DNA of 64,000 nucleotides, from NCBI RefSeq assembly GCF_026041215.1, contig NZ_JAPEIQ010000031.1:1-64000 (forward strand), given 5' to 3'. The translations under genes and the position numbers were made by a program. The notes below the pieces were generated by a model. It saw nothing but the letters and a program-made list of their open reading frames with translations. It did not search any database and was not told the origin of the DNA. Shown here in pieces: positions 24,500-32,981 of the stretch. Within the stretch, counting starts at the first letter, position 1. Every line of letters starts with the position of its first letter. The DNA is from Hoyosella sp. YIM 151337. Lineage in GTDB: Bacteria > Actinomycetota > Actinomycetes > Mycobacteriales > Mycobacteriaceae.

Positions 24500-25530
24500 T
24501 TTCGCACTTTAAGCCCGATGGAGTCGGGAATGTGCTCGGTTGAGATGCGCTTTCGGAATACCCAGTACGTCCAGCCCTGGTAGATCATCACGACGGGCGC
24601 GAGGAACGCCGCAGCCCAGGTCATTACGGTCAGGGTGTACGGCGATGACGCCGCATCGGCAACCGTCAGGCTCCATTCAGGGTTGAGCGAGGAGGGCATG
24701 ACATCGGGGAAGAGTGAACCGAAGAGCAGCGCGGTCGCTGCCCCGATCGCCGCGAACGTGGCCGCGAACGCTCGGCCCTCGCGCTCGCGGGCAGTCATGA
24801 CGACCGCGATCGCCAGCCCGGCTGCCGCGATTGCCGTGAAGACCCAGGTGAGGTCGGAGCCGTACGCGAACTGCGTCCAGATTGCGAAGCCGCCCGCCAC
24901 CAGGAAGGTCGGCGGGGCCAGCATCTTGGCGGTCCGAACCGCGTCGGTACGCACCTCACCGGCGGTCTTGAGTGCGATGAAGACCGCACCGTGCAGAAGG
25001 AACAGCATCGCCGTAGTGATGCCACCGAGAATCGCGTACGGCGTGAGGATCGCTCCCCACACGCTCGTGATCTGCTTGTTCTCGTCGATCGGGGTGCCGC
25101 TGACGATCGCTGCGAACGCGACGCCCCAGAGCACCGCGGGGATCCACGACCCGATGATGATGCCGGCGTCGCACCGTGCCCGCCACTTGTCGTCGTCGAT
25201 CTTGCCGCGGAATTCGATGGCGACGGCGCGGAAGATCAGCGCAAGCAGGATCAGAAGCAGCGGAATGTAAAAGCCTGAGAACAGGGTCGCATACCAGTCC
25301 GGGAACGCCGCGAACATCGCGCCGCCCGCGGTAATGAGCCACACCTCGTTGCCGTCCCACACGGGGCCGATTGTGTTGAGCGTGGTTCGGCGGCGCTTGT
25401 CCGCGTTCATCCTCGATTTGCGGCCCAGGAATGGCATGAGCATGCCGACGCCGAAGTCGAAGCCCTCGAGGACGAAGTAGCCGAGAAACAGGAAGGCGAT
25501 GAGTATGAACCAGAGCGTGGTGAGTTCCAT
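24496..25530 (-). CDS. cydB: Cytochrome bd ubiquinol/menaquinol oxidase subunit II
   Basis: 344 residues with about eight to nine membrane helices, starting LWFILIAFLFLGYFVLEGFDFGVGML, the conserved CydB N-terminus, and the GPVWDGNEVWLITAGGAMFAAFP block near 55-78. Subunit II of the high-affinity cytochrome bd terminal oxidase in the cytoplasmic membrane. It begins 15 bp after cydA and overlaps cydD by 4 bp. Length is normal for the actinobacterial form. Confidence 0.95.
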   Translation of the reverse strand: MELTTLWFILIAFLFLGYFVLEGFDFGVGMLMPFLGRKSRMNADKRRRTTLNTIGPVWDGNEVWLITAGGAMFAAFPDWYATLFSGFYIPLLLILLALIFRAVAIEFRGKIDDDKWRARCDAGIIIGSWIPAVLWGVAFAAIVSGTPIDENKQITSVWGAILTPYAILGGITTAMLFLLHGAVFIALKTAGEVRTDAVRTAKMLAPPTFLVAGGFAIWTQFAYGSDLTWVFTAIAAAGLAIAVVMTAREREGRAFAATFAAIGAATALLFGSLFPDVMPSSLNPEWSLTVADAASSPYTLTVMTWAAAFLAPVVMIYQGWTYWVFRKRISTEHIPDSIGLKVRK

Positions 25531-25545
25531 CTTCAGACTCCCGGC

Positions 25546-27054
25546 TTAGTAGGCGAACGACAGTGGCTTGACTTCCTCGCCGGTGTCGTCGTCGGGCTTG
25601 TGCGGATGTTTGTCGTGCTCGAGCGGGCCTTCTATGACGTATCGCCTGATCAGGTAGAACCAGACTCCGGCTAGCAGGCCGTAAACCAGGGTGAATGTGA
25701 CCAGCGAGGTCAGGACCATCCCGGCCGAGTGGTTCGAGACCGCGTCTGCGGTCATGAGCCGGATTTGGTCGACGCCGGTGAGGTTCGGCACGACCACCCA
25801 CGGCTGGCGACCCATTTCGGTGAAGATCCAGCCGAAGCTGTTCGCGAGGAACGGCGTGGGAATCGCGAGAATGGAGAGAGCCGCGAACCACTTCTGGTCG
25901 GGGACCCGGTTGCGCCGGGTCACCCACAGACCGGCGAAAGCAAGGATGGCCGAGCCAGCTGCTAGTCCGATCATCAAGCGGAACGACCAGTACGTGATGA
26001 ACAGATTTGGCGCGTAATCGCCCTCACCATACCGCTCTGTGTACATCTCCTGAAGTTCCACGACGCCCATGAGTTCGGCATTGAAGTCGTTGGTCGCCAG
26101 GAATGAGGTCAGTCCCGGAATCGCGAGGATGTGGCGGACGTTCTCGCAGTCGTTGTTGTGATCGCCCAGGGTCAACAGCGAGAATTCGGCGCCCCGTTCG
26201 GTGTGGCACAGAGCTTCAGCGGAAGCCATCTTCATTGGCTGCTGCTCGAACATGAGTTTGGCCTGGATGTCGCCGGTGACACCGAGCGCGACGCCCGAGG
26301 CGATCATCACACCGAGGGCCATCCGGGTGACGGGCCGCCACATCGTGCGCGCTTCCTCTATGAGTTCAACCGCCTGCACCGGGTCGGCATGCTTCGCCTG
26401 CCGCATGCGCCGGACCATCCACCAGCCGCCGACGCCGGCGACGAATGTCGCCGCGGTGAGGAAGCTGCCCGCGATGGTATGCGGGAACGCGGCGAGTGCC
26501 GTGGGGTTGGTCAGAAGTTCCCAAATGCTGCTCAGCTCGGCTCGGCCTGTTTCTTCGTTGAATACAGCGCCGACGGGGTGCTGCATGAACGAATTGGCGA
26601 CGATGATGAAGTACGCCGACGCGTTGACACCGATCGCCACCAGCCAAATCGTCGCGAGGTGTACGAGTCGTGGCAATCTCCCCCAGCCGAAGATCCACAA
26701 CCCGAGGAACGTCGATTCGATGAAGAAGGCGGCGAGGCCTTCGAGCGCGAGCGGCGCACCAAACACATCACCGATGAACCGGGAGTATTCGCTCCAGTTC
26801 ATGCCGAACTGGAATTCCTGGACGATGCCGGTGACGATACCGAGCGCGAAATTGATCAAGAAAAGTTTTCCGAAAAATTTCGTGAGCCGGTACCAATGGT
26901 CCTTGCCTGTGACCATCCACATCGTCTGCATCACCGCAACGAGCGGCGCGAGGCCAATCGTGAGTGGCACAAAGATGAAGTGGTACACGGTTGTGACACC
27001 AAACTGCCACCGGGCGATATCCAGCGCTTCCAGGCTGTTCACGGCGATCTCCAA
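25546..27054 (-). CDS. cydA: Cytochrome bd ubiquinol/menaquinol oxidase subunit I
   Basis: 502 residues, nine or so membrane helices. RWQFGVTTVYHFIFVPLTIG at the N-terminus carries the first haem-ligand His (H25), and the quinol-side GWIFTEMGRQPW motif is intact near residue 400. It oxidises menaquinol and reduces O2 to water at low oxygen without pumping protons. The short loop between the helices after the Q region suggests the Q-loop-short form usual in actinobacteria. First gene of cydABDC, with a long palindrome 77-97 bp upstream of the start. Confidence 0.96.
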   Translation of the reverse strand: MEIAVNSLEALDIARWQFGVTTVYHFIFVPLTIGLAPLVAVMQTMWMVTGKDHWYRLTKFFGKLFLINFALGIVTGIVQEFQFGMNWSEYSRFIGDVFGAPLALEGLAAFFIESTFLGLWIFGWGRLPRLVHLATIWLVAIGVNASAYFIIVANSFMQHPVGAVFNEETGRAELSSIWELLTNPTALAAFPHTIAGSFLTAATFVAGVGGWWMVRRMRQAKHADPVQAVELIEEARTMWRPVTRMALGVMIASGVALGVTGDIQAKLMFEQQPMKMASAEALCHTERGAEFSLLTLGDHNNDCENVRHILAIPGLTSFLATNDFNAELMGVVELQEMYTERYGEGDYAPNLFITYWSFRLMIGLAAGSAILAFAGLWVTRRNRVPDQKWFAALSILAIPTPFLANSFGWIFTEMGRQPWVVVPNLTGVDQIRLMTADAVSNHSAGMVLTSLVTFTLVYGLLAGVWFYLIRRYVIEGPLEHDKHPHKPDDDTGEEVKPLSFAY

Positions 27055-27130
27055 ACTAGGGCGGGCTGGCCCCTCCGGTTGGAAGGTTCAGCCGAGAACC
27101 ACCGGCACTCCTCGGCCATAAACTGACCGT

Positions 27131-27169
27131 ACTACTACTAAAAGTAGTAGTCACTACGCCCTGTAGTAG
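27131..27169. promoter_or_regulatory. TACTAC/GTAGTA palindrome upstream of cydA
   Basis: ACTACTACT (27131-27139) and AGTAGTAGT (27143-27151) are perfect 9-bp arms around AAA, followed by a further GTAGTAG half-site at 27163-27169. It lies in the 313-bp divergent gap between cydA and the CoA-transferase gene, nearer to cydA. The TACTAC/GTAGTA core resembles BlaI/CopY-type operators (TACTACA/TGTAGTA), from memory of that family. Nothing else in this gap stands out. Confidence 0.6.
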
Positions 27170-27367
27170 ACGTTGGTCACACTGGGAAAGCGGCGTACCT
27201 GCAGAGATAAACCCGAAAGTTCTCGACAACAGCTTCTGAGCTTCCTCTTTCTGGCCGGGGCAGCGCAGTGCCAAACGGCATGTCTTCCCAGGGACTGAAG
27301 TCCCATATGCAGCCCCGGACGAACTGGACCGAATGGACGGGCCACCCTGCAACACATCACTGCAACA

Positions 27368-28546
27368 ATGGTGATCGTGACTGCAGACACACACAGCGGC
27401 CCCTTGCAGGGCGTCCGCGTGCTTGAAATGGGACAGCTCATCGCGGGCCCATTCGCAGGCAGCCGCCTCGCCGACTTCGGAGCTGACGTCATCAAGATCG
27501 AGCCACCAGGCCGCGGCGATCCAATGCGTGACTGGGGCAAGAAAGTCAACGAAACGAGTCTGTGGTGGGCGGTAATCGCACGCAACAAGAGGTCTGTCGC
27601 CGCCGACCTGAGCACCGATGAGGGGCGCGACGTCATCCGTGAACTAGCCAGGGACGCTGACGCGATCGTTGAGAACTTCCGGCCAGGAACCCTGGAACGC
27701 TGGGGCCTCGGGCCCGATGAGCTGCACGCGATCAATCCACGGCTGATCATTGTCCGAATCTCCGGATTCGGCCAGACCGGGCCCTACTCGGCACGGCCGG
27801 GATTCGCGAGCGTCGGCGAAGCCATGGGCGGCTTGCGTTACATCAACGGGTTCCCTGGCGAGGTCCCGCCCCGATGTGGCATCTCCCTCGGCGACACGCT
27901 CGCCGCGCTCTTCGCGTTCGAAGGACTCCTCATGGCACTGTACTGGCGCGACGCACGCGGCGGCACCGGCCAGGTCGTCGACGCGTCCATCCTCGAGAGC
28001 TGTTTCGCGATGCTCGAATCAACTCTTCCCGACTACGACAAACTCGGTGTCGTGCGCGAGCCCACGGGCACCAGCCTGAAGAACCTGGCGCCGAGCAACG
28101 TGTACCCCACCAAGGAAGGCCGTCACATCGTGATCGCCGCGAACGCGGATCCCATGTTCCGGCGACTCGCTGCAGCGATGAACAAACCAGAACTCGCCGA
28201 AGACCCGCGCTTCGCCACCCATATCCCGCGCGGCGAGAATGCCGAAGAGATCGACCGAATCATCACTGAGTGGTCCTCGAGTTTGACGTACGCGGACGTG
28301 ACCCGCTCGCTGGACGCCCACGCGGTGGTGTGGGGCCCAATCAACTCGATCGCCGACATCGTTGCCGATCCGCACGCCCAAGAACGCGGCATGATCGTTC
28401 GGCAACCTGATGAACGGTTTGGCGAGCTCGCGGTGCCCGGCGTCGTACCGAAGCTGTCGAAAACACCTGGCAGGGTGAATTGGCTGGGCCGCGCGGAACC
28501 CGGCGACGACAACGCCGTAGTCCTGCGAAGGACGGAACATGAGTGA
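27368..28546 (+). CDS. CaiB/BaiF (class III) CoA-transferase
   Basis: 392 residues. Opens with the family start LQGVRVLEMGQLIAGPFAG, followed by ADFGADVIKIEPPGRGDPMRDW and the RNKRSVAADL block; the catalytic Asp is in ISLGDTLAAL near residue 177. Transfers CoA between a carboxylic acid and an acyl-CoA without ATP. The stop overlaps the HMG-CoA lyase start by 8 bp, so both act in one route, probably degradation of a branched acid such as leucine or an isoprenoid; that is inference. Divergent from cydA. Confidence 0.92.
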   Translation: MVIVTADTHSGPLQGVRVLEMGQLIAGPFAGSRLADFGADVIKIEPPGRGDPMRDWGKKVNETSLWWAVIARNKRSVAADLSTDEGRDVIRELARDADAIVENFRPGTLERWGLGPDELHAINPRLIIVRISGFGQTGPYSARPGFASVGEAMGGLRYINGFPGEVPPRCGISLGDTLAALFAFEGLLMALYWRDARGGTGQVVDASILESCFAMLESTLPDYDKLGVVREPTGTSLKNLAPSNVYPTKEGRHIVIAANADPMFRRLAAAMNKPELAEDPRFATHIPRGENAEEIDRIITEWSSSLTYADVTRSLDAHAVVWGPINSIADIVADPHAQERGMIVRQPDERFGELAVPGVVPKLSKTPGRVNWLGRAEPGDDNAVVLRRTEHE

Positions 28547-29444
28547 CATCACAATCGCTGAAGTCGGCCCGCGCGACGGGCTACAGAACCTCGGCCGAGA
28601 GTTTTCGATAGCTGAGCGCGTGGAGCTGATCAATCGACTCACCAGCGCATCCCCCGCACTTGTGGAAGCAGTCAGCTTCGTCAACGACCGGCGTGTGCCC
28701 CAGATGGCGGGCGCTGAGCGCATTCTGCAGGAGATCGCCCGGCCCGAGGGAGTGCTGATCGCGGCGCTTGTCCTGAACACGCGCGGTGTGCAGCGCGCCC
28801 TCGAATGCGACCTCGACGAGGTGCGCTTCGCTGTGTCAGCCACCGATGCATTCAACCTTCGCAACGTCAACGCACCGGTTGCAGCGACCGTCGCTGATTT
28901 CGGGGCTGCAGCGGCGCCGCTGCATGCGGCCGGCAGGAAGCTCACAGCGGTGATCGCAGTGAGCTTCGGATGTCCGTTCACGGGCCGTGTCGCGCCCAGT
29001 TCCGTCGTCGATCTCGCAGGCAAGCTCGTCGACGCGGGCGCAGACGAACTGGTTCTCGCCGACACGATCGGCTGTGCGGTTCCGACGCAGGTGCGAGACC
29101 TCCTAAACCGGATGCGCACGCGCTGGCCTGAACTACCCCTCGGTCTGCACCTGCACAACACCCGCAACACCGGCTACCTGAACGCACTTGTCGGTGTTGA
29201 AGCAGGCGCGACCACGCTCGACGCATCTGTTGGCGGTCTCGGCGGCTGCCCGTTCGCACCCAATGCGACGGGCAACATCGCCACTGAGGACCTCGCGTTC
29301 ATCTTGCGCAATATGGGGATCGAGACCGGGATCAACCTTGACGCACTGATCGCCGCCTCACAATGGATCGGCCGGTTCGTTCCGGGCGAGATCAGCGGCC
29401 AGGTGGCGAAAGCCGGTCTTTTCCCGGAGGTCGCCGAGCACTAG
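28539..29444 (+). CDS. Hydroxymethylglutaryl-CoA lyase
   Basis: 301 residues, TIM-barrel of the HMGL-like family: EVGPRDGLQN at the start, metal-binding region LHLHNTRNTG near 203-212, and the signature GGLGGCPFAPNATGNIATED with its catalytic Cys near 233-245. Cleaves HMG-CoA to acetyl-CoA and acetoacetate in leucine and related catabolism. Coupled by 8-bp overlap to the CoA-transferase gene, an arrangement common in actinobacteria. Convergent with pabC, 12 bp apart. Confidence 0.93.
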   Translation: MSDITIAEVGPRDGLQNLGREFSIAERVELINRLTSASPALVEAVSFVNDRRVPQMAGAERILQEIARPEGVLIAALVLNTRGVQRALECDLDEVRFAVSATDAFNLRNVNAPVAATVADFGAAAAPLHAAGRKLTAVIAVSFGCPFTGRVAPSSVVDLAGKLVDAGADELVLADTIGCAVPTQVRDLLNRMRTRWPELPLGLHLHNTRNTGYLNALVGVEAGATTLDASVGGLGGCPFAPNATGNIATEDLAFILRNMGIETGINLDALIAASQWIGRFVPGEISGQVAKAGLFPEVAEH

Positions 29445-29462
29445 CGCAACACCTGGCTAGTC
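29441..29462 (+). terminator. Short hairpin with T run after the HMG-CoA lyase gene
   Basis: ACTAGC (29441-29446) pairs with GCTAGT (29457-29462), followed by CCGCTTTTTCG. The stem is only 6 bp, but the T run and the position at the lyase stop between convergent genes suit a terminator. Confidence 0.4.
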
Positions 29463-30314
29463 CGCTTTTTCGACCGCGCGGTCAATCAGGCGAGCAACGT
29501 CGAGAGCGAGTTTCGGCTCCGGCATCCGAATGCCGTTGACGGACGTGATGCGCGCGCCAAGCGCCACACTAGACACCAGCCAGGCCCCGTCCGCGTTGAG
29601 CAGGTCGACGACGGTAAGCGGCGCGTAAGAGGCCTGGAAGCCATGCTCGTCGGCCATATCGAACACAGCTCGCTGTGTGGTGCCGGGCAGGACACCGTAG
29701 TCAACAGGTGGTGTCACGAGTTCGCGACCGCGGAGGATCATCACCGTCGAGCGCGGCCCCTCGAGCACGTATCCGTCCGAGCTCACGAAGATCACGTCGT
29801 CCGCCCCGTTGCGGGCGGCATACCGGATTGCCGCCATATTCACCGCATATGACAACGTTTTCGCACCTAACAGCAGCCAGGGCGCGTATTCCTTCAAGTC
29901 GCTCGCGTAGCCGCGTTCGAGCGAGATCACGGTGACACCACTCGAGCGGGCTTGATGCACCCGCTGGTTGAGCGGGCTCACGAGCACGTATGCAGTCACC
30001 GCGCTCCCGGCATACTCGCGCCCCCGGCTGTACACAAGCCGCAGCACGCCCTCGCGGCGGTCGCCCCAGCGCTGCACCGCCATCGCAACCGCGTCGCGCC
30101 ATTCCTGTGCATTCTGTTCTGGCAATTCGAGCATCGCGGCAGATTGCGCGAGACGCTTCAAGTGCGCCTCTAAGTTCAGCGCGCGGCCGCGCCGAACAAG
30201 AATTGTTTCAAACACACCATCTCCCCGCAGCGCAGCCATATCGTCTGCGTGCAGGAGAGGTTCGTCCGCGTCACGAAGCTCACAATCGAGCGTCACCAGA
30301 ACCTGCTCAGCCAT
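29457..30314 (-). CDS. pabC: Aminodeoxychorismate lyase / class IV aminotransferase
   Basis: 285 residues from ATG 30314. PLP fold-type IV protein: GDGVFETILVRRGRALNLEAHLKRL near 30-55, PLP lysine in GAKTLSYAVNMAA near 160 and the second half GVLPGTTQRAVFDMA. Converts aminodeoxychorismate to 4-aminobenzoate and pyruvate for folate synthesis; branched-chain aminotransferase is the alternative. The frame is open up to 30413, but TACGCT (30327-30322) stands exactly 7 nt before ATG 30314, as in a leaderless gene. The neighbouring ygfZ matches the mycobacterial order. Confidence 0.87.
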   Translation of the reverse strand: MAEQVLVTLDCELRDADEPLLHADDMAALRGDGVFETILVRRGRALNLEAHLKRLAQSAAMLELPEQNAQEWRDAVAMAVQRWGDRREGVLRLVYSRGREYAGSAVTAYVLVSPLNQRVHQARSSGVTVISLERGYASDLKEYAPWLLLGAKTLSYAVNMAAIRYAARNGADDVIFVSSDGYVLEGPRSTVMILRGRELVTPPVDYGVLPGTTQRAVFDMADEHGFQASYAPLTVVDLLNADGAWLVSSVALGARITSVNGIRMPEPKLALDVARLIDRAVEKAD

Positions 30315-30321
30315 ATACAAA

Positions 30322-30349
30322 AGCGTATTCGGCGCCGCAGCCGTAGGAT
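30322..30349. promoter_or_regulatory. Divergent leaderless promoters of pabC and ygfZ
   Basis: On the minus strand TACGCT (30327-30322) ends 7 nt before the pabC ATG. On the plus strand TAGGAT (30344-30349) ends 7 nt before the ygfZ GTG at 30357. Both fit TANNNT plus 7 nt to the start codon, the spacing of actinobacterial leaderless transcripts, and neither gene has a ribosome site. The two start codons are only 42 bp apart. Confidence 0.72.
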
Positions 30350-30356
30350 CGTTGAC

Positions 30357-31508
30357 GTGGCCGATCCTGAAGCACGCGAACAAGGCAGCGCTACCGACCT
30401 CAGCCCCGGGCATTCAGCCGCGACCTATTCAAGTCCGCTGCTCGCTGTACCAGGCGCTGTCCCAGCCCCGGAAGAATGGCCTGATCAGGGCGTTGCCTGG
30501 CACTGCGGTGATCCTCTTGTCGAACAGCGTGCAGGCGCCGAAGCGCTTGCGGTGATCGACCGCTCACACCGCACTGTGATATCCGTGACAGGCGCAGATC
30601 GCCTCACATGGCTGCACTCCCTGGCCAGTCAGAGTTTCACCGACCTCGCCGAGGGCCAGACCGCCGAAAGCCTGATTCTCGATGTCAATGGACGGATCGA
30701 GCACCACTTCATCGCGACGCATTTCGGTGAGACCCTCTGGCTTGACACGGAACGTGACCGCGCACCGGCGCTGCTCGGGTATCTCCGCAAGATGATCTTC
30801 TGGTCCAAGGTCGAGGTCACCGAAACCGACATGGCCGTCGTCTCCCTCCTCGGCCCTCGTGTCTCGGATGCTGTCGCGGACATCAGCCAGGCGCAGCCCT
30901 TCGCGAGCGGCTTCACCCGGCCGCTCGCCTGGCCCGCCGAGGGCCGTGCGGATGCGATCGTGCCCCGCGCTGAACTGCGTGTCGTGTGGCAGCGTCTCAC
31001 CGATGCCGGCGCGCACCCTGCGGGCACCTGGGCCTTCGAAGCGCTGCGGGTTACCGCGCTGCGTCCCAGGGTCGGCGTCGACACCGATGAGCGCACCATT
31101 CCGCATGAAGCTCGCTGGATCGGAACCGCGGCCCAGCATGGCGCGGTCCACCTGGAGAAGGGCTGCTATCGGGGCCAGGAGACAGTCGCCCGGGTGCATA
31201 ACCTGGGACGGCCGCCCCGGCACCTCGTTTTGCTCCACCTCGATGGCTCCGACGAGCATCGCCCTGTCACTGGTGATCCGGTCAGCACCGGCGGCCGCGC
31301 GGTCGGCCGCGTTGGCACCGTGGTGGACCATTTCGAATACGGGCCTATCGCGCTGGGATTACTCAAGCGAACCGTGCCCGTAGACAGCGAACTCACCGCA
31401 GGCGCTCCCGGCCGGGAAGTCGCGGCATCGATCGACCCTGATTCGCTGCCCAGTTACGACGAGGTCCAGCCAGGCCGCGCCGCCGTCGACAAACTGCGGG
31501 GACGCTGA
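30357..31508 (+). CDS. ygfZ: Folate-binding protein YgfZ (GcvT-like, Fe-S assembly)
   Basis: 383 residues from GTG 30357. The GcvT-type fold holds the YgfZ signature KGCYRGQETVARVHNLG near residue 275, including the conserved Cys. The family binds tetrahydrofolate and helps repair or assemble certain Fe-S enzymes. The frame is open from GTG 30249, but that would overlap pabC. The choice of 30357 rests on TAGGAT 7 nt upstream. The asparaginase gene starts 14 bp after the stop and is probably cotranscribed. Confidence 0.88.
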   Translation: MADPEAREQGSATDLSPGHSAATYSSPLLAVPGAVPAPEEWPDQGVAWHCGDPLVEQRAGAEALAVIDRSHRTVISVTGADRLTWLHSLASQSFTDLAEGQTAESLILDVNGRIEHHFIATHFGETLWLDTERDRAPALLGYLRKMIFWSKVEVTETDMAVVSLLGPRVSDAVADISQAQPFASGFTRPLAWPAEGRADAIVPRAELRVVWQRLTDAGAHPAGTWAFEALRVTALRPRVGVDTDERTIPHEARWIGTAAQHGAVHLEKGCYRGQETVARVHNLGRPPRHLVLLHLDGSDEHRPVTGDPVSTGGRAVGRVGTVVDHFEYGPIALGLLKRTVPVDSELTAGAPGREVAASIDPDSLPSYDEVQPGRAAVDKLRGR

Positions 31509-31522
31509 AAGCAGGCTGACAC

Positions 31523-32476
31523 ATGCGCTACGTTCCACTAGTCAACGTCATCAGGTCAGGGTTCGTGGAGTGCGTCCACCACGGCGCCCTGGTCGTATTG
31601 TCCCCACGTGGCCACATTCGACACTTGCGGGGCAGCGCGGATACACCGATTTATCCACGGTCCACCAATAAGCCGCTGCAAGCAGTCGGTTTGCTGCGCG
31701 CCGGGTACGAGCCCGCTGATGACGAGCATCTCGCGCTTGCCAGCGCGTCTCACGAAGGCGAGCCGGACCACGTCGCGATTGTCGAGGGGATGCTGGACAA
31801 GATCGGTGCGACAGAAGACATGCTGCAATGCCCGCCCGATCTGCCATCGAATGAGACAGCCCGCGCGCGGGTGATCCACCGTGCTGAAGGGTTGCGACGC
31901 GCCTACATGAACTGCTCCGGCAAGCATGCTGCGATGCTGGCGGCGTGCCTGCAGCACGACTGGCCGACCGCGAACTACATGGCTCCGAACCACCCCCTAC
32001 AAACGCACCTGGCAGCGACGGTGCGTGAACTCACCGGAGAAGCCGAGCACCCGCTGGGTGTGGACGGGTGCGGGCTGCCAATCGTGCCGGTGTCACTGAC
32101 CGGACTTGCCCGCGCGTTCCAGAAGCTCGTTACCGCTGTTGACGGCACTTTCGAGCACCAGGTCGCCGACGTCATACGCAAGCATCCTTACCTGCTGTCC
32201 GGAACGGGAAAGACAGATGTCACCCTCATTCGGGCGGTACCTGGCCTCGTGTGCAAGTCGGGCGCGGATGGAGTGTTCGCCGGCGCCCTGCCCGACGGGT
32301 CGGCGTTCGCATTCAAGATCGCCGACGGTCACGAACGGCCGCGGCTACCGCTCGCGGCAGCGGTCCTGCGCGCGCTCGACGCGCCCGGAGCCAGCCGGAT
32401 CCCGGCGACTCCAGTGCTCGGTGGCGGCGAGCCCGTTGGAGAGGTACAGATCACAGTAGATGCCGTGCAGTTCTGA
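31523..32476 (+). CDS. Asparaginase (asparaginase II / PF06089 type)
   Basis: 317 residues. Family segments RSTNKPLQAVGLLRAG near 47-62, SASHEGEPDH near 75-84, NCSGKHAAMLAAC near 135-147 and DGCGLPIVPVSL near 180 are all present. Hydrolyses L-asparagine to aspartate and ammonia in the cytoplasm; this Rhizobium etli AnsA-type group is unrelated to bacterial type I/II enzymes. The nucleophile is not settled from sequence alone. It follows ygfZ in one transcription unit. Confidence 0.9.
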   Translation: MRYVPLVNVIRSGFVECVHHGALVVLSPRGHIRHLRGSADTPIYPRSTNKPLQAVGLLRAGYEPADDEHLALASASHEGEPDHVAIVEGMLDKIGATEDMLQCPPDLPSNETARARVIHRAEGLRRAYMNCSGKHAAMLAACLQHDWPTANYMAPNHPLQTHLAATVRELTGEAEHPLGVDGCGLPIVPVSLTGLARAFQKLVTAVDGTFEHQVADVIRKHPYLLSGTGKTDVTLIRAVPGLVCKSGADGVFAGALPDGSAFAFKIADGHERPRLPLAAAVLRALDAPGASRIPATPVLGGGEPVGEVQITVDAVQF

Positions 32477-32562
32477 CTGACCCGCGTAACAGACCGGCGG
32501 AGAAGGCAACAGACAGCAACAAACACAGCTAGCCCACGAAAATGCGGTAGGCTTCACATCGC

Positions 32563-32597
32563 TTGCGGCCGCAAACGGAGACGTCATTGCGGCGCAA
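32563..32597 (+). promoter_or_regulatory. Paired TTGCG/CGCAA palindromes upstream of the DUF3073 gene
   Basis: TTGCGGCCGCAA (32563-32574) and TTGCGGCGCAA (32587-32597) are perfect palindromes with the same half-site, 24 bp apart, and a -10-like TAGAGT follows at 32613-32618. They occupy the only non-coding stretch here (32477-32697) and lie about 100 bp before the DUF3073 start. They look like a tandem operator; GC-rich sequence makes chance more likely than usual. Confidence 0.45.
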
Positions 32598-32697
32598 GTC
32601 CGCGTCTCGCGGTAGAGTGTTTGCCAGGAAGAACATCAGACACGAACGGGGTCGCCAAATCCCCAGGCCACCCCGACATCGCGCGAGGGGGTCAGCC

Positions 32698-32904
32698 ATG
32701 GGCCGCGGCCGGGCTAAGGCGAAGCAGACCAAGGTTGCACGGGCACTGAAATACAGCTCACCGGACACCGACTTCGATCGGCTCCAGCGAGAACTGTCGG
32801 GAGCGGCATCGAACTCCCCGCGAGACGATGCCTACTCTGACGACCCGTACGAGCACGAGTACTCGCGCTGGGTCGATGACGACGACGCTAGCTGGAGTCG
32901 ATGA
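32698..32904 (+). CDS. DUF3073 small acidic/basic protein
   Basis: 68 residues: basic N-terminus MGRGRAKAKQTKVARALKY followed by a Ser/Asp-rich acidic tail ending in DDDDASW. This is the actinobacterial DUF3073 family, normally next to purM in mycobacteria (Rv0810c). The function is unknown; the split charge and small size suggest a nucleic-acid or ribosome-associated protein, but that is speculation. GAGGGGG lies 6 nt before the ATG. Convergent with purM across a strong terminator. Confidence 0.9.
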   Translation: MGRGRAKAKQTKVARALKYSSPDTDFDRLQRELSGAASNSPRDDAYSDDPYEHEYSRWVDDDDASWSR

Positions 32905-32926
32905 GGTTCTAGCTTCCCTTTGACAT

Positions 32927-32964
32927 AACAGGCGGGGTGCCTCTCGCGAGGCACCCCGCCTGTT
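32927..32964. terminator. Strong bidirectional terminator between DUF3073 and purM
   Basis: Perfect 17-bp arms (32927-32943 and 32948-32964) with a TCGC loop; a further TGAC/GTCA pair extends the stem beyond a 2-nt bulge. It is 22 bp after the DUF3073 stop and 17 bp after the purM stop on the other strand, so it serves both. Confidence 0.93.
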
Positions 32965-32981
32965 GTCACAACGGAACTAGG

